Positions 1 to 6,565 of a stretch of DNA of 7,739 nucleotides are shown in pieces. Within the stretch, counting starts at the first letter, position 1. The number at the start of each line of letters is the position of its first letter. The position numbers and the translations under genes were made by a program. The stretch spans positions 1 to 7,739 of the forward strand of contig CAXTEJ010000091.1 in assembly GCA_964243295.1 (NCBI GenBank). Reading direction: 5' to 3'. The notes under the pieces were generated by a model, which made no database searches, was not told the DNA's origin, and saw nothing but the letters and a program-made list of their open reading frames with translations. Source of the DNA: CAXTEJ01 sp964243295. Lineage in GTDB: Bacteria > Actinomycetota > Actinomycetes > Actinomycetales > Angustibacteraceae.

Positions 1-1061
1 AGGTGGTGGTCGCCGTGCTGGGGATCGTGGCGCTGATCATCGGTGGGCCGATCGCGTGGATCGTGTTCGCGGCGGCGGTGCTGATCTTGGCCGACACGAT
101 CGCGAAGGCGTTGCAGGGCAAGGCTTCCTGGTGGGAGGTCGCCTTCGCAGCACTGGGGTGCATACCCGGCACGAAGGGCCTGACGACGTTCAAGGCGCTC
201 AGCGGCGTCTTCAAGGAGGCGGGCACGCTCGCGGCCGCCGTCCACGTCCTCGGCGCGGGCCGGACGGCCCTCGTGAGCATGGCGAAGGGGCTGCGCTCGC
301 TGCCCAGCGACCTCCACCTCGCTCTCGGCGTCGGCCGCAAGAGCTGGGCCGAGGCGAGGCAGGGCCTGGAGTACGCGTCGGTCAGGGTTCCCACTCTCAG
401 CGCCGGCGGCCGGACGCAGCTGGCCGGTGCCGCGGGGCTGGACGGACCGCTGGCGGCGATGAGCATGCAGATGCGCAGCGTGCAGCTGGCGCGGCCCGGG
501 TCCGTCGTCCGGCAGGGCGTGAAGGCCGCGAGCGAGGCCGCCCAGACCTTCGGCACCGTCCGCACCGCGCAGATGGTCAAGAACGCCGACGGCACCTACG
601 ACGTGGTCTTCCGCTACAACAGCGGCTGGGACGACTTCCAGCGCGCGAGCGCCGACGCCAAGGCAGACGCCCTGACCGACGCCGGGGTCCAGATGCCCCA
701 CGCTCCGACGCCGCGAGGGTCGGGCACCACGACGTTCGGGCGGCAGCAGCCCGTCGACATGGCCGGGGCGCGGCACGCCGTCCCCTACGACCGGGCCTAC
801 CGCTACGACATCGACCACCGGGTCGACCTGCAGGTCGGTGGCGCCGACCGTGCGGACAACATGTGGTGGCTCGAGTCCGGCGTCAACCGCAGCGAGGGCG
901 CCCAGCTCGCTGGCCTGCTCAAGCGCCACCCCGTGCCGCCGGGCTCGGAGTTCAACAGCTTCACCTTCGTCCAGCGCGGGCACGGTCCTGCCCCTGACGT
1001 CCTGTCGCTCACCGGCCACGTCGTCCGCAACGGGCAGACCCTCGCGGCCGTCGTCCGGTGA
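1..1061 (+). CDS. Polymorphic toxin-like protein with C-terminal HNH-like nuclease domain (5' partial)
   Basis: Likely a secreted effector whose C-terminal domain cuts nucleic acid. The frame is open to the left edge, so the N-terminus lies outside and the GTG at base 3 is probably internal. Counting from base 3, residues 2-35 are strongly hydrophobic. Next comes a segment common in actinobacterial pre-toxin proteins (ASWWEVAFAALGCIPGTKG, about 41-59), then an Ala/Gly-rich linker to about residue 190. The C-terminal domain carries DHRVDLQVGG (D271, H272), N286 in DNMWWL and N295 in VNRSEG. This fits the HNH pattern DH..xL..GG....N..xL....N...G without the CxxC zinc pairs, as in many toxin-tip nucleases. 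The stop overlaps the next start (GTGA). The fold call is from motif reading. Secretion by a type VII-like route is inference, because the N-terminal secretion domain is not visible. DNA versus RNA as target cannot be told. Confidence 0.72.
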   Translation, partial: VVVAVLGIVALIIGGPIAWIVFAAAVLILADTIAKALQGKASWWEVAFAALGCIPGTKGLTTFKALSGVFKEAGTLAAAVHVLGAGRTALVSMAKGLRSLPSDLHLALGVGRKSWAEARQGLEYASVRVPTLSAGGRTQLAGAAGLDGPLAAMSMQMRSVQLARPGSVVRQGVKAASEAAQTFGTVRTAQMVKNADGTYDVVFRYNSGWDDFQRASADAKADALTDAGVQMPHAPTPRGSGTTTFGRQQPVDMAGARHAVPYDRAYRYDIDHRVDLQVGGADRADNMWWLESGVNRSEGAQLAGLLKRHPVPPGSEFNSFTFVQRGHGPAPDVLSLTGHVVRNGQTLAAVVR

Positions 1062-2239
1062 TCTGGGGCAGGCGGCCGTCCCCCGTCCCCTCGGTGCTCA
1101 CCGCGTCGTCCCCGACGGCCGGGCCCGGCGAGGGCGCGGACGTGGTGTGCGAGGACCTCGAGCAGCTGGCGCAGTCGGTGGCGGACGGCGCGCACCCGGT
1201 GTGGGTCGGGCACCCCGACCTGCGGCCGGTTGTCTCTGACGGCGTGCGGGTGAGCACGCGCGGCCGGGCCGTGGTCACGGCCGTGGGGTCGGCGCAGGTG
1301 TGGATGCTCGAGCGCGGCTATGTCGAGGCGTACGACGACGCCCGGGTGGTCGCCACCGGCGCGGGCAGCGTGGTGTGCGCGGGCCGAGCGCAGGTCGAGG
1401 CCGCCGGCTGGGTGAAGGTGGTCGTGGCCCCCCTCGAGGGCCTCGAGCGCCCGGACACCGGCGGGAGCGAGCAGGCGCTCGACGTGGTCGTCACGCTGTC
1501 GCAGGGCGCGTGGCTCGCCGGGCGGCCCCGCGCGACGCGCGTGCAGGCGCGCGGGTCGTCAGCGGTGCTGGTCGACGGCGCCGACGCCGACGTCGAGGTG
1601 ACCCTTCAGGACGACGCCACCTGCAGCATCGCCACGGGCCTGCGCAGCCGGGTCGAGGTCGTGGCGTCCGACCGTGCCCTCGTCGCCGCGGCCGGTGGTG
1701 ACGTGACGCTGACGGGCTCGGCACGCCTGATGCTCGACCTGCTGCCGGACGGCGCGCCCGCGCCCCGGGTCGCCGTCCGGGACGCCGTCGACGTGGTCGT
1801 CGTCCCGGAGCCGGGCGCGGAACCCGCAGTCGGGTCGCTGAGCGGCAGCGGCGTGCAGGTCCACCCGTCGTCCTTTATGGACGACCTGGCCGGGTGGCTG
1901 GCCTTCTACCACCGCCAGCCCGACGCCATCAGCCCGCAGGGCCGGCTGCGGGTGTTCGCGCAGGCGTCGGCGAAGGCCGGTCGCGAGGGTCGGGTCCTCG
2001 TCCCCACCCAGCCCGTCGTGGCCGTGCTGCCGGGCGCGGACGTGCCCGCGGGCGTGCGGTTCCAACAGGTGACGGCCCGGCCGCTGGCCTCCCACCCGGC
2101 GTCACCGGCGGTGGTCGTGGCGCTCGACGTGCTCGCGGAGGACTGGTCGCGCGGCCCGTGGCTGCTCGGCTCGGGGTCGGTCACGACGTCGGGCCCGTCA
2201 CCGGTGTCGCAGGTCGACCCCTTCGGGTCAGGGCTGTGA
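1058..2239 (+). CDS. Beta-solenoid repeat protein, candidate immunity or accessory partner of the upstream toxin
   Basis: Function not recognised. The GTG start shares four bases with the toxin stop, which suggests translational coupling. Residues 1-58 are a Pro/Ala-rich lead and a short helix-like stretch. From about residue 61 to 124 there are approximate eight-residue units starting with G or D and alternating V/A positions (DGVRVSTR, GRAVVTAV, GSAQVWML, DDARVVAT, GRAQVEAA, GWVKVVVA). More degenerate units follow to about residue 230. This spacing is typical of short-coil beta-solenoids. A different domain follows (about 275-393), beginning DDLAGWLAFYHRQ and including RLRVFAQASA and VVVALDVLAEDW. 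This two-part layout resembles proteins in which a G-x-A-x-V-x-A solenoid precedes a small domain with an LYK-type strand. No signal peptide or membrane segment is seen, so it is probably cytoplasmic. An immunity role is inferred only from position; a structural or regulatory role is possible. Confidence 0.75.
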   Translation: MIWGRRPSPVPSVLTASSPTAGPGEGADVVCEDLEQLAQSVADGAHPVWVGHPDLRPVVSDGVRVSTRGRAVVTAVGSAQVWMLERGYVEAYDDARVVATGAGSVVCAGRAQVEAAGWVKVVVAPLEGLERPDTGGSEQALDVVVTLSQGAWLAGRPRATRVQARGSSAVLVDGADADVEVTLQDDATCSIATGLRSRVEVVASDRALVAAAGGDVTLTGSARLMLDLLPDGAPAPRVAVRDAVDVVVVPEPGAEPAVGSLSGSGVQVHPSSFMDDLAGWLAFYHRQPDAISPQGRLRVFAQASAKAGREGRVLVPTQPVVAVLPGADVPAGVRFQQVTARPLASHPASPAVVVALDVLAEDWSRGPWLLGSGSVTTSGPSPVSQVDPFGSGL

Positions 2240-2260
2240 TGCTGCGACTCGTCCTCCTCT
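2240..2260. other. Short convergent intergenic gap
   Basis: The solenoid gene and the methyltransferase gene converge with only 21 bases between their stop codons. No GC-rich stem followed by a T-run is visible, so no intrinsic terminator can be called. Transcripts from the two sides probably overlap at their 3' ends. Confidence 0.5.
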
Positions 2261-2884
2261 CTACCCCTGTCTACCGGTTGACCCAGACGCGGGTAGCGCA
2301 CCCGATTCGAGGTTGAGCAGCCGCTGCTTGGCGGCCAGCCCGCCGGCGTACCCGGTGAGCGCGCCGGACGATGCGACGACCCGGTGGCAGGGCAACACGA
2401 CGCACAGCGGGTTCGCGCCGAGCGCCGCGCCGACCGCCCGCGACGCCGTCGGCCGCCCGAGCGAGGCGGCGAGCGCCCCGTACGTGGTCCGGTCGCCGTA
2501 GCCGACGTCGGCGCCCAGGCGGGTGAGGACGGCGCGCTGGAACGGTGACGCGAGCGTCAGGTCGACCGGCACCGTGAACCCCGTGGTGACGCCGGCGACG
2601 AAGGCGTCGAGCTCGTCGACCAGCCGCTGCACACCGTCGCCACCTCGCACCACCCGCGGCGAGACGAGCCGGGACAGCCGCGACAGCACCGCGTCGACCT
2701 GCGCGCCGCTGGTGACGAACGACGACGCGAGCGCCGCACCGTCCGGCCGCGCGGCGAGCAGCATCCGGCCGATCGCGGTGTCGTGCACCACGAACGAGAC
2801 GTCGCCGGCAAGCGGGCCGGGCGGGACGACGTCCGGCGCGAAGGCGCGCAGCGCGGTGGTGAGGGGGTCGAGGCTGGTGCTCAT
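2261..2884 (-). CDS. ogt: Methylated-DNA--[protein]-cysteine S-methyltransferase (O6-alkylguanine repair)
   Basis: Suicide repair enzyme that moves the alkyl group from O6-alkylguanine to its own cysteine. The 207-aa protein has an N-terminal Ogt-like domain (about 28-110) and a C-terminal methyltransferase domain (about 113-192). The active site VLPCHRVV holds C166. Other family marks are TTYGALA (about 133-139), the recognition helix SRAVGAALGANP (148-159) with the arginine-finger candidate R149, and the GYAGGLAAKQRLL segment after the active site. No AdaA zinc domain or AraC domain is present, so this is the Ogt/MGMT type. The ATG at 2884-2882 overlaps the stop of the sigma-factor gene (ATGA), which fixes the start and implies translational coupling. 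The longer in-frame extension upstream is a shadow of that gene. The family is certain; the symbol could equally be mgmt or adaB. Confidence 0.93.
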   Translation of the reverse strand: MSTSLDPLTTALRAFAPDVVPPGPLAGDVSFVVHDTAIGRMLLAARPDGAALASSFVTSGAQVDAVLSRLSRLVSPRVVRGGDGVQRLVDELDAFVAGVTTGFTVPVDLTLASPFQRAVLTRLGADVGYGDRTTYGALAASLGRPTASRAVGAALGANPLCVVLPCHRVVASSGALTGYAGGLAAKQRLLNLESGALPASGSTGRQG

Positions 2885-3357
2885 CGGGTCACTCCGAGGG
2901 TTCGCAGGGTCGTGAGGGCGTCGCTGACCAGCCGTCTTGAGGCCGCCGGTGTGGTGCCGAGGGCCGCGGCGACGGCCGCGTGGTCGAGGTCGCCGACGTA
3001 GTGCAGGACAACGGCCGTGCGCTGCCGCTCGGGCAGCGCGGCCACCCCCTGCCACAGCGCCGCGTCGGGTGGGCCGGTGTGGTCGGGCGCCGGCGCGTGG
3101 GGGACCTGCTCGACCGGTACCGGCCGGCGTCCACGGGCGCGGTGGGCGTCGGTGGCGCACCTGGCCGTGATGGTGAGCAGCCACGAGCGCAGGTTGCGGT
3201 CGCTGCGCAGCGACGGGTAGGCGGCCAGCGCCTTCGTCCACGCCTGCTGGGCGACGTCGGGCCCGTCGTCCGGGCCGGCGAGGGCGGCGGCGAGCCGGCC
3301 GACGTCACGCCAGTGCGCGTCGACCAGCGAGCTGAAGGGCGGAAGCATCACCCCCAT
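2881..3357 (-). CDS. Small ECF-like sigma-70 family RNA polymerase sigma factor
   Basis: Predicted transcription initiation factor of 158 aa. Residues about 7-78 fit sigma region 2 (DVAQQAWTKALAAYPSLR, then LRSWLLTITARCATDAHRARGR). Residues about 101-153 fit region 4 (LWQGVAALPERQRTAVVLHY, then a helix-turn-helix AAVAAALGTTPAASRRLVSDAL). There is no region 1 or 3, and the linker is short, as in ECF sigmas. The acidic pattern of region 2 is somewhat weaker than in typical members, so it could act as a sigma-like regulator. It is the first gene of a unit with the methyltransferase and is joined to it by a 4-bp overlap. No anti-sigma gene lies beside it. The start at 3357 follows a G-rich stretch; a second ATG at 3348 would remove three residues. 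Confidence 0.85.
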   Translation of the reverse strand: MGVMLPPFSSLVDAHWRDVGRLAAALAGPDDGPDVAQQAWTKALAAYPSLRSDRNLRSWLLTITARCATDAHRARGRRPVPVEQVPHAPAPDHTGPPDAALWQGVAALPERQRTAVVLHYVGDLDHAAVAAALGTTPAASRRLVSDALTTLRTLGVTR

Positions 3358-3415
3358 GGAACGCGCCCCCCGCTTGAGGTGTGAGTGCTGATCGGTGTCA
3401 TGTCATCGTGACCCC
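3358..3415. promoter_or_regulatory. Divergent intergenic region, sigma factor / glycerophosphodiesterase
   Basis: Only 58 bases separate the two divergent starts, so promoters for both directions must lie here or inside the first codons. An imperfect dyad is visible at 3397-3412 (GTCATG then CGTGAC around a 4-base centre; GTCA/TGAC arms exact). No clear -35/-10 pair could be assigned. The ECF-type promoter of a self-regulated sigma would be expected here. Confidence 0.3.
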
Positions 3416-4222
3416 GTGCGCAGACTGCCCGAGGTCGTGGCCCATCGTGGCTCGAGCACCGAGAAGCCCGAGCACACCCTCGGGGCGTACCTGCGGGCGA
3501 TCGAGCTGGGGGCCGCCGCGCTGGAGTGCGACGTGCGGCTCACCGCCGACGGGCACCTGGTGTGCGTCCACGACCGGCGCATCGAGCGGACGTCGGACGG
3601 GCGCGGCGCCGTGTCGCGGCTCGAGCTCGCCGAGCTCGAGCAGCTGGACTGGGCGTCGTGGCACCTCGCGCCGGACGACCCCGAGGTGCCCGACCGCGAC
3701 GCGGGGCGGCTGCTGACGCTGCGACGGCTGCTGGACGCCGTCCGTGACGCCGACCGCCAGGTGACCGTCGCCATCGAGACCAAGCACCCGACCCGGCACG
3801 CCGGCGAGGTGGAGCGCCGCCTGGCGAAGGTGCTCGAGGACTACGGCTGGACCCGACCGCACGACGGCAACCCGCCGCCGGTGCGCGTCATGTCGTTCTC
3901 GCCCTCGGCGCTCAAGCGCATGCGTGACCTCACGCCGCACGTGCCGCTGGTGCTGCTCGCGGCCGAGCGGCTGCGCCGCAAGTACCGCGACGGTGCCCTG
4001 CCGCGCGGCGTGCAGAGCGTGGGTCTCGACATCGCGATCGTGCGGCGCAAGCCGCGGTACGTCGAGCGGCTGCACGCCGGTGGCCGTGACGTGCACGTGT
4101 GGACCGTCGACCGCACCGCCGACGTCGAGCTGTGCGTCGAGCTCGGGGTCGACGCCATCATCACCAACCGGCCGCGGCACGTGATCGGGCTGCTGCACGG
4201 TGACACGCCGGCGACGGGTTGA
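3416..4222 (+). CDS. Glycerophosphodiester phosphodiesterase family protein
   Basis: Predicted to hydrolyse glycerophosphodiesters, releasing sn-glycerol 3-phosphate and an alcohol, as in phospholipid turnover. The 268-aa protein covers a whole single-domain GDPD barrel. Visible motifs are VVAHRGSSTEKPEHTLGAY with H10, R11 and E19; LECDVRLTADGHLVCVHD with E37, D39 and H52; AIETKH with E121 and K123; and the C-terminal VHVWTVD and GVDAIITNRP. These are the family's catalytic and metal-binding signatures. The usual PENT is PEHT here. No signal peptide is seen, so it is probably cytoplasmic, UgpQ-like rather than secreted GlpQ-like. The GTG at 3416 is chosen because it puts the HRG motif at the usual distance and the preceding codons have poor GC3. 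A GTG at 3395, with GAGG at 3376-3379, would add seven residues. Physiological substrate unknown. Confidence 0.9.
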   Translation: MRRLPEVVAHRGSSTEKPEHTLGAYLRAIELGAAALECDVRLTADGHLVCVHDRRIERTSDGRGAVSRLELAELEQLDWASWHLAPDDPEVPDRDAGRLLTLRRLLDAVRDADRQVTVAIETKHPTRHAGEVERRLAKVLEDYGWTRPHDGNPPPVRVMSFSPSALKRMRDLTPHVPLVLLAAERLRRKYRDGALPRGVQSVGLDIAIVRRKPRYVERLHAGGRDVHVWTVDRTADVELCVELGVDAIITNRPRHVIGLLHGDTPATG

Positions 4223-4353
4223 CGAACACCTCGGCGGAGTTGGCCGCTGCGGGGCTCACGCACCGTCGAGCGCTGGTGACACACGGGCATGTGGGGTTAC
4301 GCTCTCCGTCTGTTGCATATATGTCACTCTTCGTGACTGCACATGGAGGAACG
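4223..4353 (+). promoter_or_regulatory. Intergenic region with AT-rich promoter-like island and inverted repeat
   Basis: This 131-base gap carries the most AT-rich short patch nearby (TTGCATATATG, 4313-4323). A possible -10 (TATATG, 4318-4323) lies 17 bases after GGTTAC (4295-4300). Just downstream is an exact inverted repeat, GTCAC-tcttc-GTGAC (4323-4337), placed where an operator would act. The ribosome binding site GGAGGAA (4345-4351) precedes the next ATG by two bases and is unusually strong. The promoter call rests on position and composition only. Confidence 0.4.
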
Positions 4354-4791
4354 ATGGTTCAGGCGCAACGGGTCCCCACCCGTCACCGGACGCTCCGCGT
4401 CCCGCAGACCGCATCGGCCGTCACGCGCACCCGGCGCGCGCTCGTCGAGGACCTTCGCAGCATCCCCGTCTGCCCGCAGGTGGTGGACGAGGCCGAGATC
4501 GTGGTCGCCGAGCTGCTCGGCAACTGCGTGCGGCACGCCGCCGCCCTGCCGGACGGGCGCATCCGCGTCCACTGGCAGGTCAAGGGCGGGGTGGTCGAGC
4601 TCGACGTCACCGACGGCGGCAGTCCCACCACGCCCAAGCTGCGCACCATCTCGCCCTACGCCAGCTCGGGCCGCGGCCTTCGCATCGTGCGCTCGCTCGC
4701 TCACGAGTGGGGCGTGCACGACGAGGAGGAGGGGCACGGCCGCACGGTCTGGGTCACGCTCGGCGGGCCCTCACGGCGCCGACGTCCGTGA
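4354..4791 (+). CDS. HATPase-fold anti-sigma-like regulatory kinase (SpoIIAB/RsbW type)
   Basis: Small 145-aa ATP-binding protein made of one GHKL domain. In this family such proteins phosphorylate anti-anti-sigma partners and/or bind sigma factors; here the partner is unknown. The N-box is VVAELLGNCVRHA (E53, N57), the G1 box DVTDGGSP (D87) and the G2 box SSGRGLRIVRSL (105-116). The final 10 residues are basic. The start is the ATG directly after the strong GGAGGAA site, not the earlier GTG-type starts. No sensor domain, dimerisation domain or phospho-acceptor histidine is present, so it is not a two-component kinase. No anti-anti-sigma (STAS) gene is in the window. It is unlikely to be simply paired with the minus-strand sigma factor, which is ECF-like, whereas SpoIIAB/RsbW-type kinases usually act on SigB/SigF-type sigmas. 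Confidence 0.88.
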   Translation: MVQAQRVPTRHRTLRVPQTASAVTRTRRALVEDLRSIPVCPQVVDEAEIVVAELLGNCVRHAAALPDGRIRVHWQVKGGVVELDVTDGGSPTTPKLRTISPYASSGRGLRIVRSLAHEWGVHDEEEGHGRTVWVTLGGPSRRRRP

Positions 4792-4828
4792 GGGTGGCCG
4801 CGGTGGCAGCCCCGTAGGCTTGCCGCTC

Positions 4829-5815
4829 ATGGCCACGTCCGCACGCCGTCAGCCCGCCCGGGCCACCGTCCCGCTCGACCAGCCGGTCCCGGTGGTCGGG
4901 CAGCGCGAGCCCTGCCCGTGCGGCTCCGGCCGCAAGTACAAGGCCTGCCACGGCCGCGCGGCCGCCGTCGCCGCTGCTGTGACACCCGTCGCCCGTCCCT
5001 TCGCCGGCCTGCCCGGTGAGGTCGACTGGGTGGCGCTGCGCGAGATCGTCCCCGCGGCCACGGCCACCGTCTCGCTCGTGCCCGCTTCCCGTCGTCCGGC
5101 CGAGGGCGAGCTGGCGGCGGTGGACGACGTCACCGTCGCGACCGTGCTGCCGCTCGCGTGGCCGGGGTTGCGCCGCGCCGACGGCCAGGTGCTCCTGGGG
5201 CTGCAGACCACCGGCGGCTCGGGCGACGCCAGCCGCGACATCGCCACCGCGCTGCTGGCGGCCCTCGAGGCCGCGCCCGGCACACCGGTGCCGCCCGCCA
5301 CCACGCCGGGCCCGGCCCGGCTGCAGGACCTGCTCGACACGACCCAGCCGCTGACCGTCACGGTGCACGACGGCTTCGACTTCTGGATCGACACGAGCGC
5401 CGAGGTCACCGCCGACGTCCGCGCCTCGCTCGAGCAGGCGAACTCAGGCGTCGTGCCCACCGCCCGCCTCACCGGGGTCGAGGGCGCCTACTGGTGCCGG
5501 ATCGGCGAGCGCAGCCACCTGCGATGGGTGCTGCCGCAGGACGAGAACGCGCTGCTCGGCGCCATCGCCCGCCTGCACGCCGCCGGCGGGAGCTCGCTCG
5601 GCGAGGGCACCCGCTATCTCGGGGCCTTCCGCACCCAGGGGCTGCTGGTCCCCGTGTGGGACCTGCCGTCCGGCGCCACGGCGGACGACGTCGAGCAGCC
5701 CGCCACCGACTTCGGCGCCCGGCTGGACGAGGCGCTCGCCGTCACCGCGCCGCTGACCTACGAGGAGCGCCGCGCCCGAGCGGGCGTCGTCAGCCGCCAG
5801 GTCACGCTGCGCTGA
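4829..5815 (+). CDS. SEC-C zinc-motif protein, DUF5926-like
   Basis: 328-aa protein of unknown function. Near the N-terminus is a SEC-C metal-binding motif, REPCPCGSGRKYKACHGR, with C29, C31, C40 and H41 as the expected zinc ligands; the same motif ends SecA proteins. The rest (about 58-328) has no catalytic motif I recognise. It includes GLQTTGGSGDASRDIATALLAAL (split here: GLQTTGGSGDAS at about 131-142) and ends with LTYEERRARAGVVSRQVTLR. The general layout matches the actinobacterial DUF5926 family, in which a SEC-C knuckle leads a long conserved domain. It is not a SecA: the DEAD ATPase is absent. The start at 4829 lies 37 bases after the previous stop with only a weak AGG upstream. The same strand and short spacing suggest cotranscription with the HATPase gene. 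Confidence 0.82.
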   Translation: MATSARRQPARATVPLDQPVPVVGQREPCPCGSGRKYKACHGRAAAVAAAVTPVARPFAGLPGEVDWVALREIVPAATATVSLVPASRRPAEGELAAVDDVTVATVLPLAWPGLRRADGQVLLGLQTTGGSGDASRDIATALLAALEAAPGTPVPPATTPGPARLQDLLDTTQPLTVTVHDGFDFWIDTSAEVTADVRASLEQANSGVVPTARLTGVEGAYWCRIGERSHLRWVLPQDENALLGAIARLHAAGGSSLGEGTRYLGAFRTQGLLVPVWDLPSGATADDVEQPATDFGARLDEALAVTAPLTYEERRARAGVVSRQVTLR

Positions 5816-5825
5816 CGGCCCGGTC

Positions 5826-6386
5826 GTGCGGTTGACAGCACGTGGTGACGCCGACCCCGGCGTGGCCTGGGAGCGCTACGAGCGCTTCGCGCTGTGGTCG
5901 ACGTGGGCGCCGCAGATCCTGGCCGTGCGGCTGGACGTGCCATCGGGTGCTGAGGCTGGGGCTGGTGGGAGCGGCGACGTCGGGGTCGGGTCGGGGGGTG
6001 CTGGGCGGGACGTCGGGGTCGGGTCGGGGGGTGCTGGGCGGGACGTCGGGGTCGGGTCGGGCGGTGCTGGGCCGGACGTCGGGGCGGGCGCACAGCGACT
6101 GGCTCCGGGCTTGACGGGCACGGTGCTCGGGCCGGTCGGTGTGCGCGTGCGGTTCCGCGTCGACGAGGTCGACGCCGCTGCGCGACGTTGGTCGTGGACG
6201 GTCCGGCCGGCCGGACCGCTTCGCGCGCTGACGCTCGACCGGGTGCGGCTCCGGTTGGTCCATGGCGTGGTGGCCCGCCCCGGCGGTGGCAGCATCACCA
6301 CGCTCGACGTGCACGGGCCGCTGCCGGTGGTGGCGTCGTACGCGCCGCTCGCTCTGGTGGCGTTGCGCCGGCTGGTGCGTGCCTGA
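5826..6386 (+). CDS. SRPBCC family protein carrying a glycine-rich repeat insert
   Basis: 186-aa protein resembling the SRPBCC (START/Bet v1-like) ligand-binding fold. The N-terminal strand and helices (MRLTARGDADPGVAWERYER, then ALWSTWAPQI) and the C-terminal half (LAPGLTGTV, RFRVDEVDAAARRWSWTVR, LRLVHGV, GPLPVVASYAPLALVALRRL) read like a compact member of this family. Between them (about 41-90) is a low-complexity Gly/Ala/Ser/Val insert built from three 11-residue units DVGVGSGGAGR/P. The insert sits where relatives would be expected to have a short loop. The GTG start is 10 bases after the preceding stop, with no strong ribosome binding site, so coupling to the upstream gene is likely. The ligand or enzyme activity cannot be predicted. 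Confidence 0.75.
   Translation: MRLTARGDADPGVAWERYERFALWSTWAPQILAVRLDVPSGAEAGAGGSGDVGVGSGGAGRDVGVGSGGAGRDVGVGSGGAGPDVGAGAQRLAPGLTGTVLGPVGVRVRFRVDEVDAAARRWSWTVRPAGPLRALTLDRVRLRLVHGVVARPGGGSITTLDVHGPLPVVASYAPLALVALRRLVRA
5976..6074 (+). repeat. 33-bp in-frame minisatellite, three full copies
   Basis: Three head-to-tail 33-bp units lie at 5976-6008, 6009-6041 and 6042-6074. The first two are identical base for base and the third differs at two positions. A fourth copy begins at 6075 (GACGTCGGGG) and then degenerates. Each unit encodes DVGVGSGGAGR (P at the end of the third). Because 33 is a multiple of three, gain or loss of a unit keeps the SRPBCC frame open. The identity of two copies suggests recent duplication by slippage or unequal exchange. 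Confidence 0.95.
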
Positions 6387-6501
6387 GCCTGACCGTGCCC
6401 CCGGCACGACCGCCGGTTCGCCGCGGGTCGGGCGGGTTCGTCGTCCTCCGCCGTACGTCGTCCTGCGCGAGTTCGACTCCGAGCATGTGTGCCTGTGCGG
6501 G

Positions 6502-6507
6502 TACGAT
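6502..6507 (+). promoter_or_regulatory. Possible -10 element (TACGAT) for the Lsr2-like gene
   Basis: TACGAT matches the actinobacterial TAnnnT pattern and lies about 60 bases before the favoured start of the Lsr2-like gene. No good -35 is found at standard spacing. The interval 6387-6550 otherwise holds no convincing gene. A GTG frame from 6379 reads into the Lsr2-like gene in another frame and is treated as a shadow. Confidence 0.25.
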
Positions 6508-6565
6508 TCCGCGCAGCGCCACCGCGTGGTGGGGGAGCACGGCGACTGCCATGGAGGAACGCGCG

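Noticed and set aside
2885..3241. N-terminal extension of the methyltransferase to 326 residues
   Set aside because: The extension is Pro/Arg-rich and lies in the sigma-factor gene in another frame; the ATG overlapping the sigma stop gives the normal family length.
4200..4817. Plus-strand frames extending the HATPase gene upstream, or overlapping it
   Set aside because: The strong GGAGGAA site directly before the ATG at 4354 fixes the start, and the upstream codons lack the high GC3 of real genes here.
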